Assembly (NCBI GenBank): GCA_036250225.1
Contig: JAPZLL010000068.1
Coordinates: forward strand, 62,001-126,000
Length of the DNA stretch: 64,000 nt
Direction of reading: 5' to 3'
From: Cercophora sp. LCS_1
Taxonomy: Eukaryota; Ascomycota; Sordariomycetes; Sordariales; Lasiosphaeriaceae
Shown here one piece after another: positions 36,681 to 48,007 of the stretch. The stretch's first letter is position 1, and each line of letters opens with the position of its first letter. The notes below the pieces were generated by a model, which saw only the letters and a program-made list of their open reading frames with translations, was not told where the DNA came from and did not search any database. A program made the translations under genes and the position numbers.

Positions 36681-36923
36681 CCTGGGTCGGTGATGGAGGG
36701 ACGATTTTGTTGTCTACGGCCATTCAATATGGTGAACTTGATGGGTCTGTTCCATGCCTCGAGCTGGAGCACGGGGGTGGATATGAATGGTCCAAGCGCC
36801 GTGGTTATCTCCGTGCCAAGCCCGCAACTGAAGTCCCCTGGGCTCCTCGGTTGTCGCGACCATCGGTTGCCCCACTTCCATCAGCGGGAACGCTCAAACT
36901 ACCTCGCAGCAAAACGTACCAAT
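36681..36923. promoter_or_regulatory. bidirectional promoter RRG7/MED21
   Basis: Only 243 bp separates two divergent start codons, so both promoters must lie here or overlap the coding ends. I see no clear TATA box. Confidence 0.5.
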
Positions 36924-37448
36924 ATGGCGGACCGACTTACCCAACTCCAGGAGGCTGTAGACCAGGTACCGGTATACTACCTAATTAAGGGCCATCGGCT
37001 AACCGGTTAGCTCGCGAACCAATTCGTGGCCTGCTTTTACTACCTTGAGCGCCACCACGATCTTCAGCCCTTTGGGCCCAATGACAAGGTTCCGGATCTC
37101 AAGCCGGAGCAGCAGAAAGAGGGTGAGATCCAATTTGGCTGCGACAGCCTTCCCAGAACCCAAGCTAATACAATATGTCCTGCTATAGTGGAAACCCTCC
37201 CACCCGAGGTTTTCCAGGCTGGTCAGACCGAGCTCGCCCGCGATCTTATTGTGAAAGAACAACAGGTCGAATATCTCATCTCAAGCCTACCCGGCTTGGA
37301 TAACAGCGAGCGCGACCAAGAACAGCTAATCAAAGATCTGGAGGAGGAGCTGAGGGTGGCTGAAGCCCAGAGACTGGAGGCCGTGAAAGAGAAGGACGAC
37401 GTGCTGAAGCAGTTGGACCAAGTATTGAGAATGATCCGAAGGTACTAG
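36924..37448 (+). CDS. MED21: Mediator complex subunit 21
   Basis: Exons 36924..36965, 37011..37122 and 37189..37448 give 137 aa. MED21 (Srb7) pairs with MED7 in the middle module of Mediator, which links activators to RNA polymerase II. Seen: the family start MADRLTQLQEAVDQ, FVACFYYLERHH, the loop PFGPNDKVPDLKPEQQ, then a long helix ELARDLIVKEQQVEYLISSL, PGLDNSERDQEQ and a charged coiled coil ending in LRMIRRY. The 66-nt second intron keeps the frame and has no stop, so an unspliced message would encode 22 extra residues; the spliced form matches the family better. Its branch site GCTAATA is good. Confidence 0.92.
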
Positions 37449-37735
37449 GGCGTGTTTCTTTTTTCAAAGGAGTTCTGTGTCACAACGGTTTGCATATTCT
37501 GGCGTTGAGCGGGCTAGTCGGTACCCATTTTACAGTCTGGTTTGGGGGGGAGGGGCATAAAAATACAGACCATGCTGCGGCATCACACCATAATGGCGCA
37601 GTCGAAGGAGCACATTGGGTTGGCCTTGACTGAAAGGTCTATTGTTTTCGCTAACAATTCTTATATTGAACCCGGTGGTCGGAGCTCCTGATACGCCTTG
37701 CATCCGCTCTGCATCTGCAAAGATCGGGGTCATGT

Positions 37736-38630
37736 TTACTCGGACCCTGACCTGAAAAATTGCGGAAAGATTGCACGCAACTCTTCTAGGCTTTGTATCT
37801 GGTACTTGGATGCCCGGGTCTTCGGTGACTTCACTTCCGGCTCGACGAGATGGACCGTTGTCCACCCGAGCTCCTGGGAGGCTTTACAGTTGCCGTATGA
37901 ATCGTCTGCACTGACGTTAGCGTGGCCTCGCCGAGCAAGAGAAGGAAGAGCGGGGACTCACCAACAAAGTAGCAGTCCTCGTAATTATCGATACCGGCAT
38001 CCTTCATTGCCTTGTGGTACATATCGGAATGTGGCTTGCACACAAGGGGGACCTTGCTGTAGTCGCAGTAGGTGACGCCTTCAAAGTAGTCCTCGACCTC
38101 CAGAAGGCGGATGACGCGCTTCGCATGGTTGACATAGGCGTTGGTCAGGAGCCACAGCCTCACTTTACTTCGGTCAATATCGGCAAGAAGCTGTTTGAGT
38201 TCCACTCGGGGCTTAATGATGTCGTCCAGGGGCAATGCATCGTCAACCTTGGTGTTGTACTCCAGTGGATCTATCTGGTGATGTCTCACCAAACCCTCAA
38301 TCGCTAGCCCATAGTTCTGGTAATATTCTTTGTGCAGTCGTACGGCATCTTCCCATGGGAGGTTCAAGTGGGTGGAGAAGTAGCGGTCAATGAGGTCAGC
38401 CATGAGGTCGTGGACCTTGGCACCTGAAAGAAAGAAGACTCAGAGATAGTTTCACTGGCCCCCGCAACGAGCTGGATTCGACATGACTCACTTTTAGGGT
38501 AGAGGCAATTGTCAATGTCGCTGCTTTGATGTCAGAACTGTCGTTTCACATTGTTGGCTCCGGCTCACAAGAAAAAGACCTGTTTCGGTCGCGGTGTTGC
38601 CCCGTTCTGATTTCCCTGACCTGTCTCCAT
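37736..38630 (-). CDS. SDT1: HAD-family pyrimidine 5'-nucleotidase
   Basis: Exons 38569..38630, 38492..38520, 37962..38423 and 37736..37905 (complement) give 240 aa. The enzyme dephosphorylates nucleoside monophosphates; yeast relatives are Sdt1 and Phm8, and I cannot tell which of the two this is. The nucleophile motif FFFDIDNCLYPKS is assembled across two introns (48 and 68 nt) and a 29-nt exon. Motif II is LWLLTNAYVNHA, the conserved lysine lies in VCKPHSDMYHKAM, and the last acidic motif VGDDSYGN forms across intron 3. The cap region (MADLIDRYFSTHLNL to HHQIDPLEYN) is typical. Stop TAA at 37736-37738. Confidence 0.92.
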
Positions 38631-39271
38631 TCTGATTATTCTTGGATGAGCCTCGTGTGTAGGCCGTGTTTGTCGGTACCGAAAGGGGGTTGCTTTTTTC
38701 AACAGAGAGAGTGGCTGATGAGCAAAACGGACAACGGGTTGCGACACAGCTGTCCTTGTGTTATGGGCCCGAGATGCACAAGTTTCTCGGGGTTTAAGTT
38801 TGTGATTATACCTGAAACCCTTTGTCGAGTTGGCAAGTGTTGCCCAAGAGCGTGCGTGGTTTATATACGAGTGACTACACTTCGTGGAGATCATAGTGCT
38901 CAGCTCTCCGGGGTTGCCATCCCATCATACCTCCAGAATCTGACTAATCCAATTGGCGATGATGTTGACTTAGGCCGAGTTGGGCGGTGCTCCTCTCTGG
39001 CAGGTGCATGTGGGTTCAGCCCGCCGCACATAGTGGTCCGTGCGCGGAAATTCAATACTGCTTGGCGTTTCGGAAGATCGTCGCGAAAACACCTTCGCTC
39101 TCCTTGCCTCTTTCTCACAATATTGATGAGCTTGCTGCGACGAAACACCGTGCTTTCAGTATACTTTGCGCTGACCTTGCCCTTGTTTCTCAGCGCTTGG
39201 ATGACTTTCAAATTTGATTGAAAGAAATCCAGCGCGTGTCAACTTGCTGCATTCAGGCATACGACAAGAAG
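38631..39271. other. divergent intergenic region
   Basis: 640 bp between the nucleotidase start and the gene at 39272; presumably holds both promoters. No other gene seen. Confidence 0.5.
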
Positions 39272-42076
39272 ATGGCCCAAGGAGCAGTTGCGCCGGCCAT
39301 GGCCGAGCGCGCGCACGCTGGCAGCAGAGGAGCTGACGCTACCATGAGAACAACATCCGACGAGATCCACGAGATGCGGCAGTACGAAGAGCTATTGCGC
39401 TTTCGCGATCAGGTTGGCAGCGGCTTGCATCCTCGTATCAAGCCGACCCATTTTCTTGGGAAGCCATCGCCATCTTCGTCCACCAACGGTCTTGCTCCCG
39501 GCAAGCCGCAAACAACAGCCTCGAAAGGAACAGTCAACGGTACAAGCGGGAGGAAAAATACACAACTGTACCAGGACAATGCTGCGAGAAGCCGGCTGAA
39601 CGGCCTAACTGCTCTTCCTGGCCTCGGCAAGTTGCAGGCTCCCTCTGCTGGCCCATCCAAGCCAGTCGGTTCCGGAAAGCCAGAGATTGATCCTATCTTC
39701 TTGGAAAAGTCTGATAACCTAAAGAAGGCAGAGATGCGGCTTCGCCGCCAGGGTCTCGAGCGATCGCTCAAGGAAGAATTAGAGCAGAGTCGTGCTGCGA
39801 GTCGTGCCTGCCTCCAGGCGGCTGAACAGCTCGCCGAACTTGACGTTGCCGGCGTTCTTGAACAAGCAACATCTGTAGCGCAAAGCGCACTCGCTCAGCC
39901 TACTGACAACACAGCTGCTAATGCCGAAGCTTCGAGCGACTCTTTTGACGACAACACATTTTACTCGAGTCAGCACGATACACCCTCCTCACATGCTGTA
40001 TCTCGCCTGCCAAACGAGTCTGAAGATGAGGAAATGCGAGATGGTTCGCCCTATGAGCCCGAGCTAGATCCGCAGCCTATCGTCCCTGTCGCTCCCCAAG
40101 CCCAGCCGCCGGTTGTCCCGGCATCAGGCGACCACCAGAATGCCTTCTTTCAACAGCAAGGTGGATTGTGCGCTCCTGGCTCTGGCCCCGTTCTCCCACA
40201 AGCCGCAAATGTGGCGGTTCCCGGCATATCCAGCGAAGCTACAGGTTCCAACCGTCCATATCAGCATCTTCTAGCTCCTGGTATTGTGAGTTCCCGAGCG
40301 AGTGGTAGTGGCAGCGGCAGCGGCAGCCGCTCAGAAGAATCAGGAACAACAGGAATGGAAGGAACCAGTGATTCTCGCGACCTCTCCAGAGTCAATGAAC
40401 GGCTGATCAGCCAGGGCATAGGTCACCGCGATTCCCCTCTTGTCCGCGCACACGATCTCTCTCCGGTGGCTCCCCAGCCAGCTCACGTTTCTCCATTGGC
40501 AATGGCCCGCCAGCAGCCGTTACCTCAGGCAGACTCTGATATTCGTCGCGGCACTCCTGCCCAAGTTGCTGCTCTTAGGAAGCAACACTCAGCTGCAACA
40601 AGCCCCGACAGTTCGCCACAAACCAGTAGGACAGGTGAAAGGAGGAAGAAGAAGAAAAAGAGAAAGTCTGATCGGTTTGGACACGAACCCTCTGCTGCAT
40701 CGCCATACATCAAACCAGAACCTCGATCTCCGTCCCCAATGACAGCCCCGCCGTACGCCCGCCCTACAAAGCGCCAGAGGCAGGCAAACCATCAAGCCTC
40801 TGAGTTTGGGTACGAAGAAGCCAGGTACGATCGGCCGGTTGCGGTGAATGAGTACCAAGAACGATATCAGCCAAGAGTACACAGGGAAGAACGCGTTGTT
40901 GGTTACGAACGAATTGACGAGACGGGTCACCGTGAGGTCGAGCCTGTTCTCGTCGACTCGCAAAGGTATGAGAGACTATATTTCGACGAGCCTAGGCCAG
41001 CGGTGGGTACTCGACAGCCTCTGCCCGACTCTCCTCAAGTGTTTGATAGCCCGTATGCGTCTCGGGAGGTCCGCTCTGTGCGTCCCGTATCTCGGATCAT
41101 TGAGCCAGGTCTGGGAGAATCGGCCTATTTTCCTGAAGTCCGCTCCGGGTCTAGGACTGGTGTGCGCCCGCCAACGTACCGCACACGCTCACAGTCCCCC
41201 ATCGCATACGAACGTCATCCCTCTACCATGCCGCCTCCCAGAACCGTCCCGACACGCATTCTTGTCGACACTTACGGTCGCGAATACATCGAGCCACCGC
41301 GGGCGACGACGATAATCGAGGCTTCCCCCTACACAGGAGCCCAGGTATTTTCGGTACCACCACCCCGGGCCGTGTCTCGCAGACCGGAGGCCAACGATGA
41401 CAACGGGATGCTCTATGACACAACCTCCCCAGCCTATTCTATATCTCGACGTGTCGTGACGCAGCCCGACTTTGTTACTTCTGAACGTGTGTACCGGGAG
41501 GGTAGCCAGGCACTGGTACATCCTGTCAGCGAGTACATTCCCTCGAGATCGCGTCTAGATAGCCGAGCCACCATGGAACCGCCGCGAGAGTACATATCCA
41601 GAGCTGCCAGCACTCGGCCACAATATGACAGCTCGTTGGGATATGGCGGCTCGAGATCCGCTGAGGACCGGGGGAACGTGGCTCCCCGTTACGAACTCTC
41701 TGTGGCTACTTATGAGAGACGGGTAGGTGATGAGATTGTGAGAGAGTTGGGGCCAGTGCGTTCCGCTAGTGTTCGGCCCCCAGAGTCTGTTCGGTACGAG
41801 CCAGCGAGAGGCTACGGGGTCCGGATTGGAAGTGTTAGGCCAGATATTCCAGCTCGAGAGTACACGGCTTCCGCTCATCCTGATGGCCGGAGAGAAGCGA
41901 TGCAGCCACCTCCGGCAGTTAGTCGTGGCTACAGCGTCGTCCCGAACGATCCCAACGTTCAGATGATGCGACGTGGGCCACCGACAGCCTTTTATGGGCA
42001 GCCGGTCGCGCAAGGCGACGATGATGTTGTCCTCTTGGACCGAGCGCCTAGAGAGTTTTATCGGCAGCCTCGCTAA
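39272..42076 (+). CDS. large disordered protein of unknown function
   Basis: Intronless, 934 aa from ATG at 39272; the frame extends 54 nt further upstream but only from a TTG. Seen: a short N-terminal segment (DEIHEMRQYEELLRFRDQV) likely to be helical, a coiled-coil-like region around residues 150-190 (RLRRQGLERSLKEELEQ), then mostly Ser/Pro/Arg/Tyr-rich sequence with a basic KKKKKRKS patch near 470 that could be a nuclear signal. The C-terminal half is rich in Arg-Tyr-Pro-Glu combinations such as RPVSRIIEPG and SVRPPESVRYEPARG, giving loose repetitive character without exact tandem repeats. No enzyme domain recognised. Codon use is like the neighbouring genes, so it is likely expressed. Confidence 0.78.
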   Translation: MAQGAVAPAMAERAHAGSRGADATMRTTSDEIHEMRQYEELLRFRDQVGSGLHPRIKPTHFLGKPSPSSSTNGLAPGKPQTTASKGTVNGTSGRKNTQLYQDNAARSRLNGLTALPGLGKLQAPSAGPSKPVGSGKPEIDPIFLEKSDNLKKAEMRLRRQGLERSLKEELEQSRAASRACLQAAEQLAELDVAGVLEQATSVAQSALAQPTDNTAANAEASSDSFDDNTFYSSQHDTPSSHAVSRLPNESEDEEMRDGSPYEPELDPQPIVPVAPQAQPPVVPASGDHQNAFFQQQGGLCAPGSGPVLPQAANVAVPGISSEATGSNRPYQHLLAPGIVSSRASGSGSGSGSRSEESGTTGMEGTSDSRDLSRVNERLISQGIGHRDSPLVRAHDLSPVAPQPAHVSPLAMARQQPLPQADSDIRRGTPAQVAALRKQHSAATSPDSSPQTSRTGERRKKKKKRKSDRFGHEPSAASPYIKPEPRSPSPMTAPPYARPTKRQRQANHQASEFGYEEARYDRPVAVNEYQERYQPRVHREERVVGYERIDETGHREVEPVLVDSQRYERLYFDEPRPAVGTRQPLPDSPQVFDSPYASREVRSVRPVSRIIEPGLGESAYFPEVRSGSRTGVRPPTYRTRSQSPIAYERHPSTMPPPRTVPTRILVDTYGREYIEPPRATTIIEASPYTGAQVFSVPPPRAVSRRPEANDDNGMLYDTTSPAYSISRRVVTQPDFVTSERVYREGSQALVHPVSEYIPSRSRLDSRATMEPPREYISRAASTRPQYDSSLGYGGSRSAEDRGNVAPRYELSVATYERRVGDEIVRELGPVRSASVRPPESVRYEPARGYGVRIGSVRPDIPAREYTASAHPDGRREAMQPPPAVSRGYSVVPNDPNVQMMRRGPPTAFYGQPVAQGDDDVVLLDRAPREFYRQPR

Positions 42077-42307
42077 GGGGATTCCCGATCCAAGTCCCGG
42101 TATGGGGGTGGGGTGGTTTGGCGAGTGGAGCAAGGCCAAAGGGTGAGGTTCGGCAATCAGCCGCGATCGAGACTCAAGTGTGTGGCTTTGAGGGGTTTGT
42201 TTACTGGGCTTGGACAAGGAGGCAGGTTTGGAGCTTGGTGTTGTGGGTTTGGATGCAGTCAAGCATGAATGTGGATATAGATTACAGGCACTCCTTCCAG
42301 GGCTCTC

Positions 42308-42382
42308 GGGGGGGGGGGGGGGGGCGTAATTTTAAAAAAAAGAAAAAAAACCGAATTGTTAATTTAAAGGCAAAAAAAAAAA
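42308..42382 (+). repeat. G17 run and A-rich low-complexity sequence
   Basis: 17 consecutive G are followed by A-rich, T-rich sequence that runs into the gap. Composition is unlike anything else in the window, which suggests poor read quality beside a contig end. Confidence 0.75.
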
Positions 42383-42392
42383 NNNNNNNNNN
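42383..42392. other. assembly gap (10 N)
   Basis: Ten undetermined bases between an A-run and a C-run. A round number of N usually marks a gap of unknown true length. Confidence 0.98.

Positions 42393-42452
<60 letters not shown>
42393..42452 (+). repeat. 60-C homopolymer next to the gap
   Basis: Sixty consecutive C directly after the gap. Such a run beside N is most simply an assembly or sequencing artefact. Confidence 0.9.
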
Positions 42453-42453
<1 letters not shown>

Positions 42454-44771
42454 CTGTGTAGAACTAGGAATAATAGCGTCTTGGTTCTTGAGATGGCAAC
42501 TCTGACAGTTATAAGTGAACGCAAGCGAGCTCGCCCAACCCCCGATGCATTCAATTGCTTTTGAGGTCGCCGAGCTTTGGGATGCCACGGCCCTACCTCA
42601 GGTTAACCCTGCATGCGCCTATCTGAGAAAGAAGACATCAAGGGTTCGCCCTCTCCCTAACTGGCGCTGGTTTGTAGAAACATCATTTGTATTGTCACAT
42701 GGATGCTCAGCTGGATATTTGTCACACACGGCGAGCGTCGATTGTCTTGAGGGGTGTCGCAGTCCGTCCTGACGTGTAACAGTAGACTTTGAACATATCG
42801 ACCGAAAAGGGGGGGGTCGGACTCGGAGTCAACAAGCAGCCTCCTCTGCGCTAAAAGTCCATATGACGGGCGAACACACAATTCCATGACCAGAGAAAGG
42901 CCTCATGCTGAACCCGACGTTGCTGCTTCAGACGACATCGACCGGCATGCTTGTTTGCCAATGGTTACGCCGGGTGTATTGTAATATGTTCAAACCTCAA
43001 ACAATGCCGCTCCAAAGCGACAGATGTCTTGCAGTGCTAGATAACCCTATTGTTTTCAGTGGAAGACCAGTTTAAGGCATTGATCTGTGTTTTTTTGTCG
43101 GGGGCTACCATTGCCCGGCCGCCCGTTACCAACTTGACACGACCAATGCTGACCCGACAGTTTGCTCTCATCAGGGGGTTTGTGTTGCACGACCGGCAGA
43201 ACAACGGTGCAACCAAGTTGTGCGGGGAGAACGGATTGGCGGGGCCGTTCCTCCTGACCGGCGCTCCACTGCATCAGCTGTGCCAGAACCTGTTACCCTG
43301 GCTTTTCCCGGCAAAGTTTCCGTGGTGTTGTTTGTCAGTCTTGGTCTTGGTGGCTCACGCTCCTGAAATCCTATCTTGGCTGTCCAGGGCCTGCCCACTA
43401 TATTGATGGTTGATGGGCTCCCATATTGGAGTTTCTCGCGACCGCGGGGAACAAACGTAACCGTTGGCAGGGTGTCTGGATTCGGTAGTGTGAGGGTATC
43501 CACTGGCACCTCTGCCACTGGCACCACCTGGAAGGGCCAAAGCTGACAAAAAAAGCACCTCCGGCCAGCCAAGGACCCAAGACATGCAGAAGGCAACGAG
43601 CATCGACATTGGACGGCGGCCTCGTCCCGAGTTACGGCTGCTGACGCCAAAGGGGAAGAAGGAGTCGACCGAGACTCTCGGCTTTTGTGCTTGGCAATGC
43701 CAAAGCTCCTGGGGAGGGTAGGGTCACTCTTGAACCAACAGGAACAGGCACATCATATCAACAGGGGCCAGGCTAGAGCCCATGGCGAGTGTTAATCTTT
43801 ATCCGCCGACCAAATGCGTTGGATGTTCCAACGGGTGGCCTCAAGGGAGAGAGGCAATGGTCCATGACGCGAGTCGATTTCCGCTCGTAGATTTGTCTGG
43901 CCCGGCCAAGCGAGAAACCTTGAGCCGGACTGGGCGGTCAGCGTTCAGACTGGCATTAAGAACCACATACCGCAATATCCATAAGAATGGGAGGTCGATT
44001 GACACTGGGCCGTGGTTGGGATACACGCTGTCTCCAGTTCCCGGCTTCTTCGACGATTTGCTCGTCGCGTTTAACCTTGCGAAAGACACAGAGCATGCGA
44101 CATTATGTAATCGAGGGCATCTGCAAACCCGAGTGGGTTTCTCGTGAAAGGGCGAGTCTGCGCGGTTTGTTGTACCTTCTCCGCTAGACTTTGGTAGCGT
44201 GGTACCTCAGATCTTGGGGGAGTGGTCGACCCACTTGCGTTCAACAGCGCCTTGGCCGATCAGGTCAAGGCCAGCACGGACCAGGCCTTGCTAGCAAGTG
44301 AGGTGGGCTGTGTGGGCTTACCTGAGGTCTCGCTCTCAACCACAACCTGCTCTCCACTCCTCCATGCCCTTGTCCTCCTTTCGTCTATCAGCTTCCACTG
44401 CGATTCCTCCTCAACCTCTCTTCTTCCCACCCCTCTCAACGATAGAAAGTAGGAAGGAAAAGAGCACACGACACTTTCCCTCCCCTCCTCTTCTTTCCTT
44501 TACTCGTTGCCTCTTTAAGATACCCCGATACCCGTTTCTTTTCTTGTCTTTTGTCCCGGAGGCCCGAATTCCCCGCCTCCCCGCGCGACATCAAGTTCGC
44601 CGACCTCTCTTCAACAGTCTCTCGTTCGTTAGGTAGCTGCAATTGCCTTCGTCGTCTGCCAGTGGTGTCGTCGTTGCCCGCTATCGGTACCTCCACACTT
44701 GTCCCGGCTGTCGCTCCTACCGCATTGTTCGTCCGCCACCCCAATCCCAGACAGCCGTCCGGCCTTTCACG

Positions 44772-47700
44772 ATGAACAAGCTCCGCAACCACTGGCCCGA
44801 AAGGATGTCTTCCAACTTCGGTATCTCGAGGCCCAGTATGAACATGCCGTTGATCAATCCGCACCAGAAGGCTGTACCCCAAGTGGCGCCACCGATGACA
44901 GGTCCCCAGCAAGCCGACGGTCCGATCCACTACTCGTTCAACATCCCCCTTTCTTCTGACCTTGCCGGCCCTAATACCGAAGATATCCTCCACGCCACCA
45001 CCGATGCAGTCCTTCGGTGGACCCATCCGATGGATGCTCCGGACGACGTCCCTGTCTACGAGCTTCCCGTGCACGCTCAAAACCTGGCGAATCTCCGTGA
45101 GCTCTGCAAAGACGTCATACAGCGGACGGGGGGTACTGTTGATGCACATATCATCTCGGCAGTCCCCAAGAATTCTCGAAGCCAGGTGGTTACCGTATGC
45201 TTGTCCGGCGTTCCCGAACTGGTTTATCAGTCGCGAGAGACCATTCTGAACCAAACTCCTCTGACATTGGTGCGTAGCTGGTGCCTTCAAACTCGAGCTT
45301 TTAGAACAGCGTTCCATACTGACGTGTCGTCATTCAGCGTTGCACAACGGTCGATGTTGACGGTCATCTTGTCGCCAACCTCAGCGAGGGGCTTTTGAAC
45401 AGGGGCGTGGTCGAATTTCTGGATGACACGTCAACCTCTTGCGGGGTGGATGTCTTCCTCCTCGGGCCCAAACTTGGACCCCCTGCGGGTGGGATCGATG
45501 CCGAGGCTGATTTGTCGCTCCAAGGCGACTCACGCTGGAGAGTTGCCATCTATGGCGATACCTTGTCGACGGAACACGCAAAAACCCGTGTCCTCGTCCA
45601 GATTGACAGGCTTGTATGGACAACTGGGATCTAATGTGTTTTACCGCAGTGTGCTGACATTCTACTAGCTCGGACGGATTGTCGATAGTTACGAGCTCGA
45701 TTACTCATTGCATCCGGTCGCTTGTGGGCGGAACCGGAAGAACATCAAGTTGATTGAGTCGGCGACAAACACAGCAATCTACTTCCCACCGACCTTTAGC
45801 ACGTCGTTCCCGTATTGCCCGCCGACTGCCCAACGCCGCAACATTCAGTCGGTCCTGATCACGGGTGAAACTCCGGAGGCTGTCGATACTGCTAAGAGGA
45901 GGCTTCACGAGCATTTGACGCGCGTCAGACTCTTTGTGAAGGATGTCCAAATCAGCCCGCCCAAGATTGACAGCATCTTACTTGGTCGCATTGACAAGGT
46001 CAAGAAGATCATGGAAGCCAACGGGACCTATGTCATGATGCCTCCCCTTGGCTCGAGAGCCAGTGCCGTCCGTGTTCAAGGCGTCGAAAATCTTCACGTG
46101 GAGCGCACTGTTCGCGAGCTGATGGCTCTGGTAAGTGCACGGGTGCTTCTATCTGAGTGTGTGTCGCTAATGGAAATCAAGGTAGGGCAATTCTATACGG
46201 CTAGTTGGTGGCTCACTGCACCCCCGGCAGACGGTCAGCTCCCTAGCTTCATGGATATTAGGACCATGCTAGGCGACATTTGTGCCAATTCCGATGCCGA
46301 CGTCATATCGGATAAGCTTGGCTTCACGATTACGGGCTCGGATGAATCCGTCAAGGAGGCCTTGAACGTGATCTCGCACATCAAGTTCATGACGAATTCC
46401 CAGTACTCGATACGGGTCAAGATCGAGCTTGCCAATGAGCACAAAGAGTTCGTCAGCGGTAAAAAGAATGGCAAAATCAACAAGATCATGGGCCAGAGCA
46501 ACGTACAGATCATCTTCGACACGTTTCAGGAGTACAACTTCTTCATTGATGTTACCGCCACTAACTACAACCACATGAAGAATGGCCTGCACCTGGTAGA
46601 GCAAGAAATGCCGGCATCCATCTCGTTCCACGTCCCGGATCAATACCACAAGCGCATCATTGGTATTGGCGGGCAGCACATCCAGCGCATCATGAAGAAG
46701 CATTCCGTATTCGTCAAGTTTTCGAACGCCATGGATCGCGGCGGGATGGGCCGCGAGGATGACGATAGTCGGGTCGACAATGTCATCTGCCGCACCCCCG
46801 CTCGCAATGCCCAGAATCTCGACCTCGTCAAAAATGAGATCCTGGACATGGTCGATAGAGCCGTATGCTCCCCTCCTCACTCATAGACAAATAGTTGACT
46901 AACGGGGGTTCGGCTCCTACAGGACTCCGAATTCACAAACTCGCTGGTGAAGGTTGATCGTCTCTATCATCGCCAGCTCCTCGCTCGTTTGCCTGAGATT
47001 GAGGAGCTGGAGAGAAAGTGGAACTGCAAGATTGTATTCCCGAGCACTGAGCAAGCAAGTGATTCTGTGACGGTGTCTGGGCCCGAGTGGCAGGTTCCCC
47101 AATGTGTTGATGAATTTCTCGTGAGTCCCGGGACCTGGACCCTCTCTTTACTGAATGGCCAGCTAACATGGATCGGTAGGGCATGGTGCCCTCTCGTCAC
47201 GAACTGGTCCTGGAGAAAACTCCTGGTTTGATCAAGTTTCTTGAGTCTCCCGAATTTGTTCAGAATATCGTGCCGAAGTTGAAGAGTCAGTATGAGGTTG
47301 AACTCACTGTCCTTCAGAACCCAGATACTCGCACCGAGAAGGGCGGTCTGGCTGTCACTCTGGTGTGGTCTTTCACCCAGAACAATGCCGGTGGTCTTGG
47401 TGATGCCGTGGACTTCCTCCAGACGGAATTCTGCACTGCGGGCATTGAGCTTAACCCTATTAAGGGTGCTATTCCCCGCCCCAAGTCGGATCCCTTTCAG
47501 GACTCGGTTGAATTCTTTGACACCAAGTTGCTTCAACGCGCGCCGGTTCCCGCGGCCGTCGATTCCCCCACCAAGCCGAGCTTCGGTGATGAGGCTGCGC
47601 GCGAGCGGGTCACTCTCTTCGAGCGGCTGCGCAAGCCGGGCAGCATGTCTTCGATCTCGTCTTTCTTGGACCGGAGAAAAAACAGCTCCAACTCTACGGG

Positions 47701-48007
47701 CCCGTTCTTCAAGGGCTCCAACAACGTATCCAAGTCATCTTTGATCTCGATCGAATCTGCTCGCAGCTTTAATGCTGACCGCAGCCCGTGGCACGACAGC
47801 GGCGTCAACCTTCCCGAGGATGAGAATCCTTGGGCACCCACCCGTAACTTCAGCGGCAACGGGCTCGACCACAAACTGGCCGTCCCCCATGCCGGAGAAA
47901 TGACTCCGCGCCACGCCACTCGTCAGTCTGCTGATAGCGGACGTCCCTCTACGTCTCATTCTACCAATTCAGGATACCCCGGCCCCCTTTCTGGGCCATT
48001 TCGTTAG
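44772..48007 (+). CDS. multi-KH-domain RNA-binding protein
   Basis: Exons 44772..45269, 45338..45613, 45669..46130, 46182..46862, 46923..47120 and 47180..48007 give 980 aa. KH domains bind single-stranded RNA; the arrangement recalls Bicaudal-C-type proteins. Clear KH cores are CGRNRKNIKLIESATNTAIY, SGKKNGKINKIMGQSNVQII and HKRIIGIGGQHIQRIMKK (GxxG loops GRNR, GKIN, GGQH); SILLGRIDKVKKIMEANGTY is a weaker KH-like copy. The last 150 residues are Ser/Asn/Pro-rich and probably disordered. The 51-nt intron at 46131..46181 has no stop and a multiple of three, so a retained form would be longer; its acceptor could be AAG at 46181 or TAG at 46185, and only the former keeps the GQFYTASWW frame. RNA targets are unknown. 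Confidence 0.88.

Larger units (their letters stand above)
42077..44771. other. intergenic region with assembly gap
   Basis: 2.7 kb containing a low-complexity block and gap at 42308-42452 and otherwise no supported gene. A 121-codon open frame at 43782 lacks recognisable features. The final 400 bases are C/T-rich leader of the KH gene. Confidence 0.5.

Noticed and set aside
43782..44147. 121-codon plus-strand open frame with an ATG
   Set aside because: No conserved motif, weak codon bias and no clear promoter or splice context.
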